The notes below the pieces were generated by a model. It was not told where the DNA came from, made no database searches, and was given only the letters and a program-made list of their open reading frames with translations. The position numbers and the translations under genes are program-made. From positions 1 through 40,069 of the forward strand of contig JAIPFI010000008.1 in the NCBI GenBank assembly GCA_021736705.1: a stretch of 40,069 bases of DNA. Direction: 5' to 3'. Positions 19,287 to 30,463 of this stretch are shown piece after piece. Each line of letters begins with the position of its first letter. Position 1 is the first letter of the stretch. Origin of the DNA: Methylococcaceae bacterium (GTDB lineage Bacteria > Pseudomonadota > Gammaproteobacteria > Methylococcales > Methylomonadaceae).

Positions 19287-21968
19287 TTAGATTAACCAAG
19301 GCGCAATGGCTTCTGGATCAATATTATATTTTGCAATGGCTACATCTATTTTCGCCGGCTCAAATTCACCTTTATCCGCTAAAGCTTTCAATGCCGCAAT
19401 AGTCACATGATAACGATCCACTTCAAAGAAGCTACGCAGATTAGCGCGCGTATCCGAACGACCAAAACCATCAGTACCTAATACGCTATAAGGTGCCGTG
19501 ATATAAGGCCGAATTTGCTCAGCAAAAGCACGAATATAATCGGTCGCAGCAATCACAGGAATATCTGCTTTTGGAATACATGTTTCTACATGTGATACAT
19601 GTGCTTTTTCACTTGGATGTAATCGATTCCAGCGCTCACAGGATTGGCCATCACGCGCCAATTCAGTAAAACTAGTACAACTAAATAAATCCGCCTCTAC
19701 ACCCCAATCTTCACGCAATAATTTCGCAGCTTCAACGACTTCACAGAAAATCGTACCTGAACCTAATAAGTTAACTTTTGGCGCTTTCTTGCGGGTAATG
19801 CCGGTATGAAATAAATACATCCCTTTCAGAATATCATTAGCTGCCCCTTCAGGCATAGGCGGTTGGTCGTAGTTCTCATTCATTACAGTAATGTAATAGA
19901 ACACGTCTTCTTGTTCGCCATACATACGACGCAAACCATCCTGAATAATGACCGCTAACTCATAGCCATAGGTTGGATCGTAAGAAATACAGTTGGGCAC
20001 TGTGGCAGACATCAAATGACTATGGCCATCTTCATGCTGTAAACCTTCACCATTGAGTGTCGTTCTACCAGCCGTTCCGCCCAATAAAAAGCCGCGCGTA
20101 CGCTGATCTGCGGCCGCCCAAATTAAATCACCGACCCGCTGAAAACCAAACATGGAGTAATAAATAAAGAAGGGGATCATTGGCACACCATGTGTTGAAT
20201 ACGCTGTACCCGCCGCAATCCAATCACACAATCCACCCGCTTCATTAATACCTTCTTGTAAAACCTGACCTTTTTTATCTTCTTTGTAATACATCAACTG
20301 ATCGGCATCTTGTGGTGTATATAACTGCCCCACTTGCGACCAAATCCCTAATTGACGGAACATACCTTCCATACCAAAGGTACGTGACTCATCAGGGACA
20401 ATCGGCACAATACGCTTACCAATTTGCTTATCTTTGACCAAGATATTCAAAATCCTGACAAACGCCATAGTTGTAGATATACCATGCCCCACTTTAGTGC
20501 CGTCTAAGACTGCTTGAAAAGCACTTAATTCTGGAACTTGCAACGCCTCCGCTTTTTGTCTGCGTACAGGGATCGCACCACCTAATTCCGTTCTACGCTG
20601 TTGCATATAACGGTATTCTTCAGAGTCCTCTGCAAACTTCAAGTAGGGTAAGTTTTCAATTTCAGAGTCTTTAACGGGCAACTGCCAACGATCACGTATA
20701 TCGCTAATCGATTGCAGGCTCATTTTTTTCTGCTGATGACTGGTATTTTGCGCTTCACCTGAAGCACCCATACCATAACCCTTAATAGTTTTCGCTAAAA
20801 TAACGGTTGGCTGACCTTTATGGTTTACCGCCGCATTATAAGCGGCAAATAATTTAATCGGATCATGCCCGCCACGATTTAATTCCCAAATATCCTTATC
20901 GGTATAATCTTTAACTAAATCTTTTAACTCAGGGGTATTAAAGAAATATTCGCGTACATAAGCACCATTTTTCGACTTAAAGGTTTGATATTCGCCATCC
21001 ACGCATTCCATCATGCGCTTCATCACCAAGCCTTCTTTATCTTTAGCTAAAATTGCATCCCAGCGTCTACCCCAAATAACTTTAATCACATTCCAGCCAG
21101 CACCACGAAAGCTGCCTTCTAATTCCTGAATGATTTTACCGTTACCACGCACAGGCCCATCTAAACGCTGTAAATTACAGTTGACCACAAAAATTAGATT
21201 TTCTAATTTTTCACGGCCAGCCATAGTGATTGCGCCTAATGTTTCTGGCTCATCGGTTTCGCCATCACCTAAGAATGCCCAGACTTTACGCCCTTCAGTC
21301 TTAGCCATGCCGCGATCTTGCATATAATGCATAAAGCGCGCTTGGTAAATGGCCATAATTGGTCCTAAGCCCATAGATACCGTTGGAAACTGCCAGAAGT
21401 CAGGCATTAGCCAAGGATGCGGATAGGAAGATAAACCATTACCGCCTACTTCTTGACGGAACTGATCCATTTTTTCTTCCGTAAAACGGCCTTGCATAAA
21501 AGCGCGTGCATAATCACCTGGACAAGAATGGCCTTGAACGAAAACCATATCCCCGCCATGCGTATCAGAAGGCGCATGCCAAAAGTGGTTATGCCCAACA
21601 TCATATAAAGTGGCAGCAGAAGCAAAACTGGCAATATGCCCACCGACGTTAGTATTTCTATTCGCCCTTAAAACCATCATCATCGCATTCCAGCGCACAT
21701 AGGCGCGGATATTGCGTTCAATCGTGGTCATACCAGGAAATTTAGGCTGTAATTCTACCGGTATCGTATTGACATAAGCCGTATTGGCACTAAAAGGAAT
21801 ATCAGCACCGGCTTGCCTTGCTTTTTCAACCAGTTGTTCAATAATAAAATGAACTCGCTCATTGCCATCTTGTTCTTGAATAGCGGCTAATGCCTCTAGC
21901 CATTCTTGTGTTTCTGCCGGGTCAATATCAACCTGATCTAATTTATTGGCATTCAAACCATTACTCAT
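19287..21968 (-). CDS. aceE: Pyruvate dehydrogenase E1, homodimeric type
   Basis: 893 aa; GDGETDEPETLGAITMAGREKLENLIFVVNCNLQRLDGPVRGNGKIIQELE. Confidence 0.98.
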   Translation of the reverse strand: MSNGLNANKLDQVDIDPAETQEWLEALAAIQEQDGNERVHFIIEQLVEKARQAGADIPFSANTAYVNTIPVELQPKFPGMTTIERNIRAYVRWNAMMMVLRANRNTNVGGHIASFASAATLYDVGHNHFWHAPSDTHGGDMVFVQGHSCPGDYARAFMQGRFTEEKMDQFRQEVGGNGLSSYPHPWLMPDFWQFPTVSMGLGPIMAIYQARFMHYMQDRGMAKTEGRKVWAFLGDGETDEPETLGAITMAGREKLENLIFVVNCNLQRLDGPVRGNGKIIQELEGSFRGAGWNVIKVIWGRRWDAILAKDKEGLVMKRMMECVDGEYQTFKSKNGAYVREYFFNTPELKDLVKDYTDKDIWELNRGGHDPIKLFAAYNAAVNHKGQPTVILAKTIKGYGMGASGEAQNTSHQQKKMSLQSISDIRDRWQLPVKDSEIENLPYLKFAEDSEEYRYMQQRRTELGGAIPVRRQKAEALQVPELSAFQAVLDGTKVGHGISTTMAFVRILNILVKDKQIGKRIVPIVPDESRTFGMEGMFRQLGIWSQVGQLYTPQDADQLMYYKEDKKGQVLQEGINEAGGLCDWIAAGTAYSTHGVPMIPFFIYYSMFGFQRVGDLIWAAADQRTRGFLLGGTAGRTTLNGEGLQHEDGHSHLMSATVPNCISYDPTYGYELAVIIQDGLRRMYGEQEDVFYYITVMNENYDQPPMPEGAANDILKGMYLFHTGITRKKAPKVNLLGSGTIFCEVVEAAKLLREDWGVEADLFSCTSFTELARDGQSCERWNRLHPSEKAHVSHVETCIPKADIPVIAATDYIRAFAEQIRPYITAPYSVLGTDGFGRSDTRANLRSFFEVDRYHVTIAALKALADKGEFEPAKIDVAIAKYNIDPEAIAPWLI

Positions 21969-22046
21969 CCGATACTCCTACTTATGCATGCCGCTGTATT
22001 TATTCATCAGCCTTATACACAAACCATTACATAGCTAAAATTAAGA

Positions 22047-22092
22047 AAGGATATGGGCAAAGATTGCATTCGCGATCTTTGCCCATATCCTT
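22047..22092. repeat. Long near-perfect palindrome (18 bp perfect, 21 bp with one G-T) between eda and aceE
   Basis: AAGGATATGGGCAAAGAT-TGCATTCGCG-ATCTTTGCCCATATCCTT. Confidence 0.9.
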
Positions 22093-22170
22093 GAACATTT
22101 TTATGTTTCCCAGCCATTAATATAAAACTTGTGACTGATACGATCAAGCCACAAGCCTCATCAATAGCAA

Positions 22171-22818
22171 TTAACGCTTGGCGTTAGCCACCGCAACTCG
22201 AGCAAGCTCAGTCACTGTTGCCCAATCTTTATTTTTTACTGCTTCTACGGGAGCTAACCAAGAACCACCGACACAAGCGACATTTTTCAGTGCCAAATAA
22301 TCATTGTAGTTTTCTGGTGAAATACCGCCCGTTGGGCAAAAAGTAATTTGAGGAATAGGCCCCGCAATCCCTTTTAACATAGGAATTCCACCAGCGGCTG
22401 CCGCTGGAAAGAATTTGAAATGATCCAAACCATATTCCATACCGAGCATTAATTCCGATACGGTAGAAATACCAGGAATCAAAGCAATTTCACTATGGTT
22501 CGCTGCCTCTAGAAGTCTAGGCGTTAAGCCTGGGCTAATAGCAAAAACCGCACCCGCATCAGCCACGGCTTTTAATTCTTCTGGCGTGGTAATCGTGCCC
22601 GCACCGACAAGCGCGCCTTCAACTTCTTGACTAATGGCACGAATCGCATCCATTGCCGCCGCAGTGCGTAAAGTAATTTCTAATACGTTAATCCCACCGG
22701 CCATCAAAGCACGCGCTAAAGGCACAGCATCTGCCGCATCCTGAATGACCATGACAGGCATGACAGGTGAAGCATTTAAAACGACAGAAGGTTGAATTTT
22801 CCAGTTATTAATTGTCAT
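22171..22818 (-). CDS. eda: 2-keto-3-deoxy-6-phosphogluconate aldolase
   Basis: [65 protein letters not shown]. Confidence 0.97.
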   Translation of the reverse strand: MTINNWKIQPSVVLNASPVMPVMVIQDAADAVPLARALMAGGINVLEITLRTAAAMDAIRAISQEVEGALVGAGTITTPEELKAVADAGAVFAISPGLTPRLLEAANHSEIALIPGISTVSELMLGMEYGLDHFKFFPAAAAGGIPMLKGIAGPIPQITFCPTGGISPENYNDYLALKNVACVGGSWLAPVEAVKNKDWATVTELARVAVANAKR

Positions 22819-22856
22819 AATCTTTAATTTATTTAATGTTTAGTAAAAGCGGACGT

Positions 22857-24701
22857 TTATTTTTTAACGCGGCAATAAAGGTTGGTTTCATCGAATAAAT
22901 TCGTCGCGCCGGTTTCTGCAGAAGAAGCCCCCACACGGAAAGCACCGAACATTTCACGCCCCATCCCCCAATGATGATCTTTCGCGCTGTTTGCTGCCGG
23001 TTTACGGGCATTAAATTCAGTCGCATCAACCAAGGCATTAACATCACCGGTTTGGGTATTTAATACAATCATATCGCCATCGCATACTTTTGCTAATGGA
23101 CCACCGTCCTCACATTCAGGACACATATGAATCGCAGAAGGTACTTTACCTGACGCGCCGGACATACGCCCGTCAGTAACGATAGCAACTTTAAAACCTC
23201 TATCTTGCAATAGACCTAATATTGGCGTTAATTTATGTAACTCAGGCATGCCGTTGGATTTAGGGCCTTGGAAACGTAATACCACAATAAAATCACGCTC
23301 CAGCTCACCACGATGAAATGCAGCCAGTACATCATCCTGATCATCAAAAACTAGCGCAGGCGCTTCAACCACTTGGTGCTCTTCAGAAACAGCCGATACT
23401 TTAGAAATACCACGACCTAAATTACCATGCATCACATGCAAGCCACCGCTCGCTGCGAATGGTTTTTCTAAAGAACCGATCACTGTCTCATCTAAGGATT
23501 TAACCGGCCCTTGCTGCCACTGTAATTTGCCATCAATAATTTTAGGCTCTTGCGAGTAATCGCCCATACCGCGATTATTAGCAACCGTCATAACATCGTT
23601 ATGTAAAAAGCCGCCTCTTAATAAATCAGCAATTAACACACCCATACCACCCGCGGCCTGAAAGTGGTTAATATCAGCTTGACCGTTGGGATAAACGCGC
23701 GTTAATAACGGCACGGCATGGGACAGCTCATTAAAATCATCCCAGTTCACTTCAATCCCTGCCGCACGCGCAATGGCAACAATATGCATGGTATGGTTAG
23801 TTGACCCACCCGTTGCTAACAAACCAACAATCGCATTGACAATCGCTTTCTCATCAATCACACGACCTAATGGGCGGTAATCATCGCCTAGCTTGGTGAA
23901 TTTAAGAATTTGACGTGCCGCTTCTTTAGTTAATTCATCACGTAAAGGTGTGTAGGGATTGATAAATGAGCTACCCGGCAAATGTAACCCCATAATCTCA
24001 ACCATCATCTGGTTGCTGTTCGCTGTACCATAGAAAGTACAAGTACCAGGGCCATGGTAAGATTTTGATTCTGATTCCAACAATTCTTTACGACCCACTT
24101 TACCTTCGGCATAAAGCTGCCGCGTCATCGCTTTTTCTTTATTGGTAATACCGCTCGTCATCGGCCCAGATGGTACAAATACTGCAGGCAAATGACCAAA
24201 GCTCAAAGCACCTAACAATAAACCCGGAACAATTTTGTCACATACACCTAAATACAAGCCGCCATCAAACATATTATGACTTAAACTAATGGCGGTAGAC
24301 ATGGCAATGACATCACGACTAAACAATGACAATTCCATGCCCGGCTGGCCTTGTGTTACACCATCACACATAGCTGGTACGCCACCAGCAAACTGCGCAA
24401 CACCGCCCGCCTCTCTAATGGCTGCTTTAATCAAAGCAGGGGAATCTTTATACGGCTCATGCGCAGAAAGCATGTCGTTATAAGAAGATATAATCGCAAT
24501 ATTCGCTTTTTTATTATCAGTTAAATCAGCTTTTTCGCTGGTATTACAGGCAGCAAACCCATGCGCTAAATTACCACAAGCCAAAGTAGAGCGATGCGGC
24601 CCCTCTTCTGCGGCTTTATCAATGTGTTTTAAATATAAGCTACGCACAGTATGACTGCGCTCAATGATACGTTGCGTGACTTTTTCTACGACTGAATGCA
24701 T
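22857..24701 (-). CDS. edd: Phosphogluconate dehydratase
   Basis: 614 aa; [61 protein letters not shown]. Confidence 0.98.
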   Translation of the reverse strand: MHSVVEKVTQRIIERSHTVRSLYLKHIDKAAEEGPHRSTLACGNLAHGFAACNTSEKADLTDNKKANIAIISSYNDMLSAHEPYKDSPALIKAAIREAGGVAQFAGGVPAMCDGVTQGQPGMELSLFSRDVIAMSTAISLSHNMFDGGLYLGVCDKIVPGLLLGALSFGHLPAVFVPSGPMTSGITNKEKAMTRQLYAEGKVGRKELLESESKSYHGPGTCTFYGTANSNQMMVEIMGLHLPGSSFINPYTPLRDELTKEAARQILKFTKLGDDYRPLGRVIDEKAIVNAIVGLLATGGSTNHTMHIVAIARAAGIEVNWDDFNELSHAVPLLTRVYPNGQADINHFQAAGGMGVLIADLLRGGFLHNDVMTVANNRGMGDYSQEPKIIDGKLQWQQGPVKSLDETVIGSLEKPFAASGGLHVMHGNLGRGISKVSAVSEEHQVVEAPALVFDDQDDVLAAFHRGELERDFIVVLRFQGPKSNGMPELHKLTPILGLLQDRGFKVAIVTDGRMSGASGKVPSAIHMCPECEDGGPLAKVCDGDMIVLNTQTGDVNALVDATEFNARKPAANSAKDHHWGMGREMFGAFRVGASSAETGATNLFDETNLYCRVKK

Positions 24702-24780
24702 ATTATCTCTTCCTATAAAGTTTCTCTTGGTAACAACTTTAAATCATTCCGAGTTGTTCTATCCTAAATTGATTTTTGTC

Positions 24781-24786
24781 ATTATA
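24781..24786 (-). promoter_or_regulatory. -10 element (TATAAT on minus strand) of a candidate edd promoter in the zwf-edd gap
   Basis: Perfect TATAAT about 80 nt upstream of edd; -35 is weak. Confidence 0.35.
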
Positions 24787-24838
24787 CAGCAACACTGGCA
24801 TAACAAAAAACACCAGCCTTTAGACAGCAATTAAAGCC

Positions 24839-26308
24839 TTAAATATCCCAAGTTCGACCATCGCGCGCCATTAACTCAGTAGCGGCATCAGGCCCCCACG
24901 AACCAGCGGCATAGGGTTTAGGTACATCTTGAGTTTCTGCCCACGCATTTTGCATAGAATCAATCCATGTCCATGCCTGTTCAATTTCTTCACGACTGAT
25001 AAATAAGGTGGAATTACCGCGCATTGCTTCCAATAATAAACGTTCATAAGCATCAGCAACACGATTACCATTAAAGACTTCTGAAAAACTTAAATCTAAT
25101 TTTGTCGATCCAATTTTGATATGTTCATCAATACCCGGAATTTTATTCATCATTTCGATATCAACGCCTTCATCGGGCTGTAAGCGTATACTTAATTTAT
25201 TCGGGGGCAAATCAGGATAGCTGTCCTTAAAAATGTTATGCGGTAATTGTTTAAATTGAATCATAATTTCAGATTGTTTAGCTGGCATACGCTTACCTGT
25301 CCGTAAATAAAACGGCACACCTGCCCAACGCCAATTATCAATATCCACTCTAACCGCAACAAAACTTTCAGTGTTACTTTTGATATTTGCACCTTCCTCT
25401 TCGATATAACCCGGCACAGCCACTCCATTAATTTCACCGGCAGCATATTGTCCGCGCACGGTTTTTTCGGCAACATTTTCTTTAGTAATGGGGCGCAAAT
25501 CTTTTAAAACTTTGATTTTTTCATAATGAATATTGCTGGCATCAAGGCTAACGGGTGGTTCCATAGCAATAAAGGTCAAAATCTGCAAAAGATGATTTTG
25601 CATCATATCGCGCGTCTGCCCTGACTCATCAAAATATCCCCAACGCCCCTCAATACCAACTTCTTCTGCGACGGTAATTTGAATATGGTCTATGGTGTTA
25701 TGATCCCAGTTGGTAGTAAAAATTGAATTAGCAAAACGCAACGCTAATAAATTTAATACCGTCTCTTTACCCAAATAGTGATCAATACGACAGACTTGAT
25801 CCCCCGTAAATACATCAGAAACAGCATTATTAATTTCTTCAGAAGACGCCAAATCATAACCAATCGGCTTTTCCATGACCATTCGCGACTCAGGCGTTAA
25901 TGCTCCAGATAGTTTCAATCCCTGACAAATCGATTTAAACAAAAAGGGTGGCACAGAAAAATAGTTAATCATTCTGCGCTTATCCTTATCCACCACGGCA
26001 CTCAGCTGCGCATATTCAGCTGGCTTAGTTAAATCCATTTGTAAATAACTCATGCGCGCAGAAAATCGCTCCCACACCGTTTGGTCACGCGCTTCTTTTA
26101 AAAACTTATCTAAACAAGTATTCGCTGCTTTAAGCAACAAATTACCCTCATCTGCAAAGCGATCCACACCAATAATTTTGGTATCAGACTCCAGCAAATT
26201 TGCCTTATCTAGCTGATATAAGCAGAGTAACAACTTGCGCGTAGATAAATCCCCCAACGCGCCAAAAATTACGAGATCACAAGGTTTGAATGTTTTTTTA
26301 TTATTCAT
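24839..26308 (-). CDS. zwf: Glucose-6-phosphate 1-dehydrogenase
   Basis: CDLVIFGALGDLSTRKLLL and RIDHYLGKETVLNLLALRFAN. Confidence 0.98.
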   Translation of the reverse strand: MNNKKTFKPCDLVIFGALGDLSTRKLLLCLYQLDKANLLESDTKIIGVDRFADEGNLLLKAANTCLDKFLKEARDQTVWERFSARMSYLQMDLTKPAEYAQLSAVVDKDKRRMINYFSVPPFLFKSICQGLKLSGALTPESRMVMEKPIGYDLASSEEINNAVSDVFTGDQVCRIDHYLGKETVLNLLALRFANSIFTTNWDHNTIDHIQITVAEEVGIEGRWGYFDESGQTRDMMQNHLLQILTFIAMEPPVSLDASNIHYEKIKVLKDLRPITKENVAEKTVRGQYAAGEINGVAVPGYIEEEGANIKSNTESFVAVRVDIDNWRWAGVPFYLRTGKRMPAKQSEIMIQFKQLPHNIFKDSYPDLPPNKLSIRLQPDEGVDIEMMNKIPGIDEHIKIGSTKLDLSFSEVFNGNRVADAYERLLLEAMRGNSTLFISREEIEQAWTWIDSMQNAWAETQDVPKPYAAGSWGPDAATELMARDGRTWDI

Positions 26309-26381
26309 TAGTACATTGCCAAAAGTCTTTAAACGATGAATTAGGGTTAGTTATAATAATTGCTAAGCAAGCCGATACAAT

Positions 26382-27467
26382 TTACTTTAAAGCTCGCGCA
26401 CTTAAAAAAGCTTGTTCAGATAAAGCGCTCCACTGCGAAACTTGAGTTCTAAATTGATTAAATGACTGATAAATCTTCTGCGCCATTGGATCTTTATTCG
26501 CTAATTCCAGCACCACTTCTTCAGATAATTGCTTTAATTTTCTGAGCACATCATCGGGCAACGGCATTAATTTAACACCGTGTTTATTGACTAAAGTATC
26601 CAAAGCCTGATTATTACGCGCAGTATATTCGGAAATCATATCCATATTCACAGCCTTGCACGCAGCTAAAACAATACTTTGCAAATCAGCAGGCAGTTCA
26701 TTAAAAGCCTGTTTATTGATCAAAGCTTCCATGGTTGAACCCGGCTCATGCCAGCCTGGATAATAATAAAACTTCGCCACTTTATGCAAGCCAAAGGCCA
26801 AGTCATTATAAGGCCCGACCCATTCAGTCGCATCAATAGTGCCCGACTGCAAGGAAGTAAATAGTTCGCCCCCAGGTATATTAACCGTAGTGCCGCCGGC
26901 TCTGCGTAGGACTTCCCCGCCCAGGCCAGGAATACGCATTTTCAAACCCTTTAAATCCTCTACAGTTTTAATCTCACGATTAAACCAGCCAGCCATTTGC
27001 ACACCTGAATTACCTGCTGCGGCAGGAATCAAATTAAACGGCTCATACAGTTCACGCCATAACTCCATGCCGCCGCCATAATATAACCAGGCATTCATTT
27101 CTTGAGCCGTTAAACCAAAAGGTACGGCAGAAAAAAACTGCGTTGCTTCAGATTTACCTTTCCAATAATAAGCACCCGCATGACCCATTTGTGCGGTGCC
27201 TTTAGATACTGCATCAAACACCTCAAAGGCCGGCACCAATTCATTAGCGCCGTACACTTTAACTGTAATACGCCCGCCGCTCATTTCATTAATCATTTCA
27301 GCCAATAAGTTCGCGCCAGCACCTAATCCCGGGAAGTTTTTCGGCCAAGCGGTAACCATTTTCCATTTAAAGTTAGCTTGCGCATGAACTACACTAGGCA
27401 CCAATACACTGCTGCCAGCCACTAAAGCACCGACACTGGCCTTATTAATAAAATCACGTCTTTTCAT
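26382..27467 (-). CDS. TRAP transporter solute-binding protein, DctP family, TakP-like, with Tat-type signal
   Basis: MKRRDFINKASVGALVAGSSVLVPSVVHAQ; WKMVTAWPKNFPGLGAGANLLAEMINEMSGGRITVKVYGANELVPAFEVFDAVSKGTAQMGHAGAYYWKGK. Confidence 0.92.
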   Translation of the reverse strand: MKRRDFINKASVGALVAGSSVLVPSVVHAQANFKWKMVTAWPKNFPGLGAGANLLAEMINEMSGGRITVKVYGANELVPAFEVFDAVSKGTAQMGHAGAYYWKGKSEATQFFSAVPFGLTAQEMNAWLYYGGGMELWRELYEPFNLIPAAAGNSGVQMAGWFNREIKTVEDLKGLKMRIPGLGGEVLRRAGGTTVNIPGGELFTSLQSGTIDATEWVGPYNDLAFGLHKVAKFYYYPGWHEPGSTMEALINKQAFNELPADLQSIVLAACKAVNMDMISEYTARNNQALDTLVNKHGVKLMPLPDDVLRKLKQLSEEVVLELANKDPMAQKIYQSFNQFRTQVSQWSALSEQAFLSARALK

Positions 27468-27760
27468 ATTAAATCACCTAATTATCATTTTGAGGTTATT
27501 CTACCTGAATCATAGCGTTTTATACATCGCCAGCGTTATAGCTTATAATTACCGTTGATCCTGCTATTGATAAAATAAGTTTGAGAGTCCATATTATTAG
27601 CGCTTAACATCACACCATTTCTATGCATTATCAATAGAAATTCATTACTGTTCATAAATTCCCGATAAAAAACGCCCTGAATAACTCTGGAATAAAAATA
27701 CCATTAAGCGAATACAAATCCGTATTGCCCCCCTAAGTTTTACAATCTAGGAGATTCATC

Positions 27761-28420
27761 ATGAAAAAACTAACTAGTCTTATTTTAGCAGCCACACTGA
27801 CAACAGGTTGCGCAATTGATCCCTATACTGGCGAAGAAAAAGTATCTAACACTGCGTGGGGAACAGGGATTGGCTTAGGTGCCGGCGCAGCAACGGGGGC
27901 AGCCATCGGGGCTATTGCCGGCGGCGGAAAAGGCGCTGCGATGGGCGCAGCTATTGGGGCTGGCGTAGGAGCAGCAGGTGGCGCAGGTGTGGGTTATTAT
28001 ATGGATACCCAAGAAAAGAAATTGCGCTTACGCTTAGAAAGCACAGGCGTTCGAGTACAAAGAAATGGTGATAACTTACAATTAATCATGCCTGGCAATA
28101 TTACTTTTGCAACCAACTCTGAGACTCTCAATAGTAGTTTCGCCCCCATCCTCGATTCAGTTGTCATCATTTTCAAGGAATTCAAAGACACCAACATCGA
28201 CGTAGCTGGCTTTACCGACTCTACAGGCAGTGACCAACATAATCAGGAATTGTCTGAACGCCGCGCCGCCAGCGTCGCCAATTATTTAATCAGTGCAGGT
28301 GTAGGCAGCAGCAGAATTCAATCACGCGGCTTTGGTAAGCGCTATCCTGTAGCATCCAATGATACCGTTACAGGACGCGAACAAAACCGTCGAGTAGAAA
28401 TCAATATCCGACCTAAATAA
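27761..28420 (+). CDS. OmpA-family lipoprotein with glycine-zipper domain (YiaD-like)
   Basis: Lipobox TTGC; Gly/Ala-rich segment; C-terminal GFTDSTGSDQHNQELSERRAASVANYL peptidoglycan-binding motif. Confidence 0.92.
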   Translation: MKKLTSLILAATLTTGCAIDPYTGEEKVSNTAWGTGIGLGAGAATGAAIGAIAGGGKGAAMGAAIGAGVGAAGGAGVGYYMDTQEKKLRLRLESTGVRVQRNGDNLQLIMPGNITFATNSETLNSSFAPILDSVVIIFKEFKDTNIDVAGFTDSTGSDQHNQELSERRAASVANYLISAGVGSSRIQSRGFGKRYPVASNDTVTGREQNRRVEINIRPK

Positions 28421-28441
28421 TTCACTTTAAATTTAAGACAC

Positions 28442-28469
28442 AAAAAATGCCGCTCTATGCGGCCTTTTT
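28442..28469. terminator. Bidirectional intrinsic terminator between ompA-like gene and htpG
   Basis: AAAAAATGCCGC-TCTAT-GCGGCCTTTTT, convergent genes on both sides. Confidence 0.75.
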
Positions 28470-28493
28470 CCTTTAAACAAAGACTAAAAAGTC

Positions 28494-30422
28494 TTACTTT
28501 AATAAGCCTTGTAACAAACCATTCAAGTTATGCACAAACTCAGCCGGATCATCTAATTGTCCACCTTCGCTTAACACCGCTTGATCAAACAGAATACGCG
28601 TTAAATCAGAAAAACGCGTATCATCTTGCTCTTCTTTTAAGCGCGTCACTAAAGCGTGCTCTGGATTGATTTCAAACACAGGCTTACTTGCGCCCATACC
28701 AAACATATTCATATCCTGACCCGCTTCTTTCATGATGCGTTCCATATTCAAGCTCATCGCATCTTGCTCAGTCACCAAACAAGACGGTGATGCCGTTAAA
28801 CGATGACTTAAACGCACTTCGCTCACTTTATCTTTTAACACCTCTTTGATTTGTGCAATCACTGACTCAAAATCTTTAGACGCTTCTTCTTGCTCTTTTT
28901 TATCTTCTTCCGTTTCAAATTTATCTAAATCTAACTGACCTTTAGCCACTGACTGTAAAACCTTGCCATCAAAGTCATTCAAGTTAGAGACCAACCACTC
29001 ATCGATACGGTCAGATAACAAAAGAACTTCAATGCCTTTTTTACGGAAAATTTCTAAATGCGGGCTATTTTTAGCTGCAGCAAAACTATCAGCCGTTACA
29101 TAATAGATTTTATCTTGGCCTTCTTGCATACGAGCGATGTAATCTTCAAAAGACACCTCTTGTGCATCAGTATCAGCATGCGTTGAAGCAAAACGTAATA
29201 ACTTAGCAACACGCTCTTTGTTTTTATGATCTTCAATAGGTCCTTCTTTGATCACATTACCAAACTGCTTCCAGAAAGTAGCGTATTTTTCTTTGTCGTT
29301 CTTCGCAAGCCCTTCTAATAAGCCTAAAACTTTTTTAACCGCTCCTGATTTAATGGTGTTGATTTTTTTGCTTTGTTGTAGAATTTCACGCGACACGTTC
29401 AAAGGCAATGAGTCGGTATCAATTACACCACGAATGAAACGTAAATAACGCGGCATTAACTGCTCAGCGTCATCCATAATAAACACTTTTCGCACATACA
29501 GTTTTACGCCATGTTTTGCATCTCTGTCCCACATATCAAATGGCGCACGCGCTGGAACATACAACAACATCGTATATTCATTGGTACCTTCTACTTTACT
29601 GTGTACATGCGCTAAAGGATCTTGATAATCATGACCTACATGCTTATAGAATTCGTTATAGGCTTCATCATCTAATTCATCTTTAGATTTAGTCCATAAA
29701 GCGGATGCACTATTAACCGTTTCTTCTTCAACTTTAGCTGGCTCTGTTTCATTACCCTCTTCATCTTTTACCGCTGGCACTTCTCTATCCATCACAATCG
29801 GTAAAGAAATATGATCAGAGAATTTTTTTACGATAGAACTTAAACGATAGCGATCTAAAAATTCTTTTTCGTCATCTTTTAAATGCAAAATAATGTCAGT
29901 ACCACGCCCAGTTTTTTCTACTGTTTCTAGCGTGTACTCACCCTCACCAGCCGATTCCCAAAGCGTTGCTTCTTCGCTACCCGCTTTACGGGTAATTAAA
30001 GTGACTTTATCCGCCACGATAAATGCCGAGTAAAAACCCACACCAAATTGACCAATCAATTCGCTATCTTTCGCTTGATCACCGGTTAACGCATCAAAAA
30101 ACTGTTTAGTACCTGATTTAGCAATCGTGCCGATATGTTCTTGCACTTCTGCACGCGTCATACCTATACCGTTATCGCTAACTGTCAATGTTTTTGCTTC
30201 TTTATCAAACGCAATACGAATTTTTAGCTCACTATCACCTTCATAAAGCCCATCATTAGATAAGGCTTCAAAACGTAATTTATCAGCTGCATCTGAGGCA
30301 TTAGAAATCAATTCACGTAAAAAAATCTCTTTATTACTATACAAAGAGTGGATCATTAATTGTAGCAAATGCTTAACTTCAGTTTGAAATCCTAGCGTTT
30401 CTTTTTTAGCTTCAACAGTCAT
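28494..30422 (-). CDS. htpG: Molecular chaperone HtpG (Hsp90)
   Basis: [49 protein letters not shown]. Confidence 0.98.
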   Translation of the reverse strand: MTVEAKKETLGFQTEVKHLLQLMIHSLYSNKEIFLRELISNASDAADKLRFEALSNDGLYEGDSELKIRIAFDKEAKTLTVSDNGIGMTRAEVQEHIGTIAKSGTKQFFDALTGDQAKDSELIGQFGVGFYSAFIVADKVTLITRKAGSEEATLWESAGEGEYTLETVEKTGRGTDIILHLKDDEKEFLDRYRLSSIVKKFSDHISLPIVMDREVPAVKDEEGNETEPAKVEEETVNSASALWTKSKDELDDEAYNEFYKHVGHDYQDPLAHVHSKVEGTNEYTMLLYVPARAPFDMWDRDAKHGVKLYVRKVFIMDDAEQLMPRYLRFIRGVIDTDSLPLNVSREILQQSKKINTIKSGAVKKVLGLLEGLAKNDKEKYATFWKQFGNVIKEGPIEDHKNKERVAKLLRFASTHADTDAQEVSFEDYIARMQEGQDKIYYVTADSFAAAKNSPHLEIFRKKGIEVLLLSDRIDEWLVSNLNDFDGKVLQSVAKGQLDLDKFETEEDKKEQEEASKDFESVIAQIKEVLKDKVSEVRLSHRLTASPSCLVTEQDAMSLNMERIMKEAGQDMNMFGMGASKPVFEINPEHALVTRLKEEQDDTRFSDLTRILFDQAVLSEGGQLDDPAEFVHNLNGLLQGLLK

Positions 30423-30463
30423 TTTTTAGTATTCCTCAAAATAAATAATCATTATCGGTTTCG

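Noticed and set aside
16324-19402. Several plus-strand ORFs opposite lpdA and aceF (up to 132 aa)
   Set aside because: Antisense shadow ORFs of strongly conserved genes with no recognisable domains.
27856-28071. Arg/Gly-rich 71-aa ORF inside the OmpA-like gene
   Set aside because: Alternative-frame reading of the GC-rich glycine-zipper segment.
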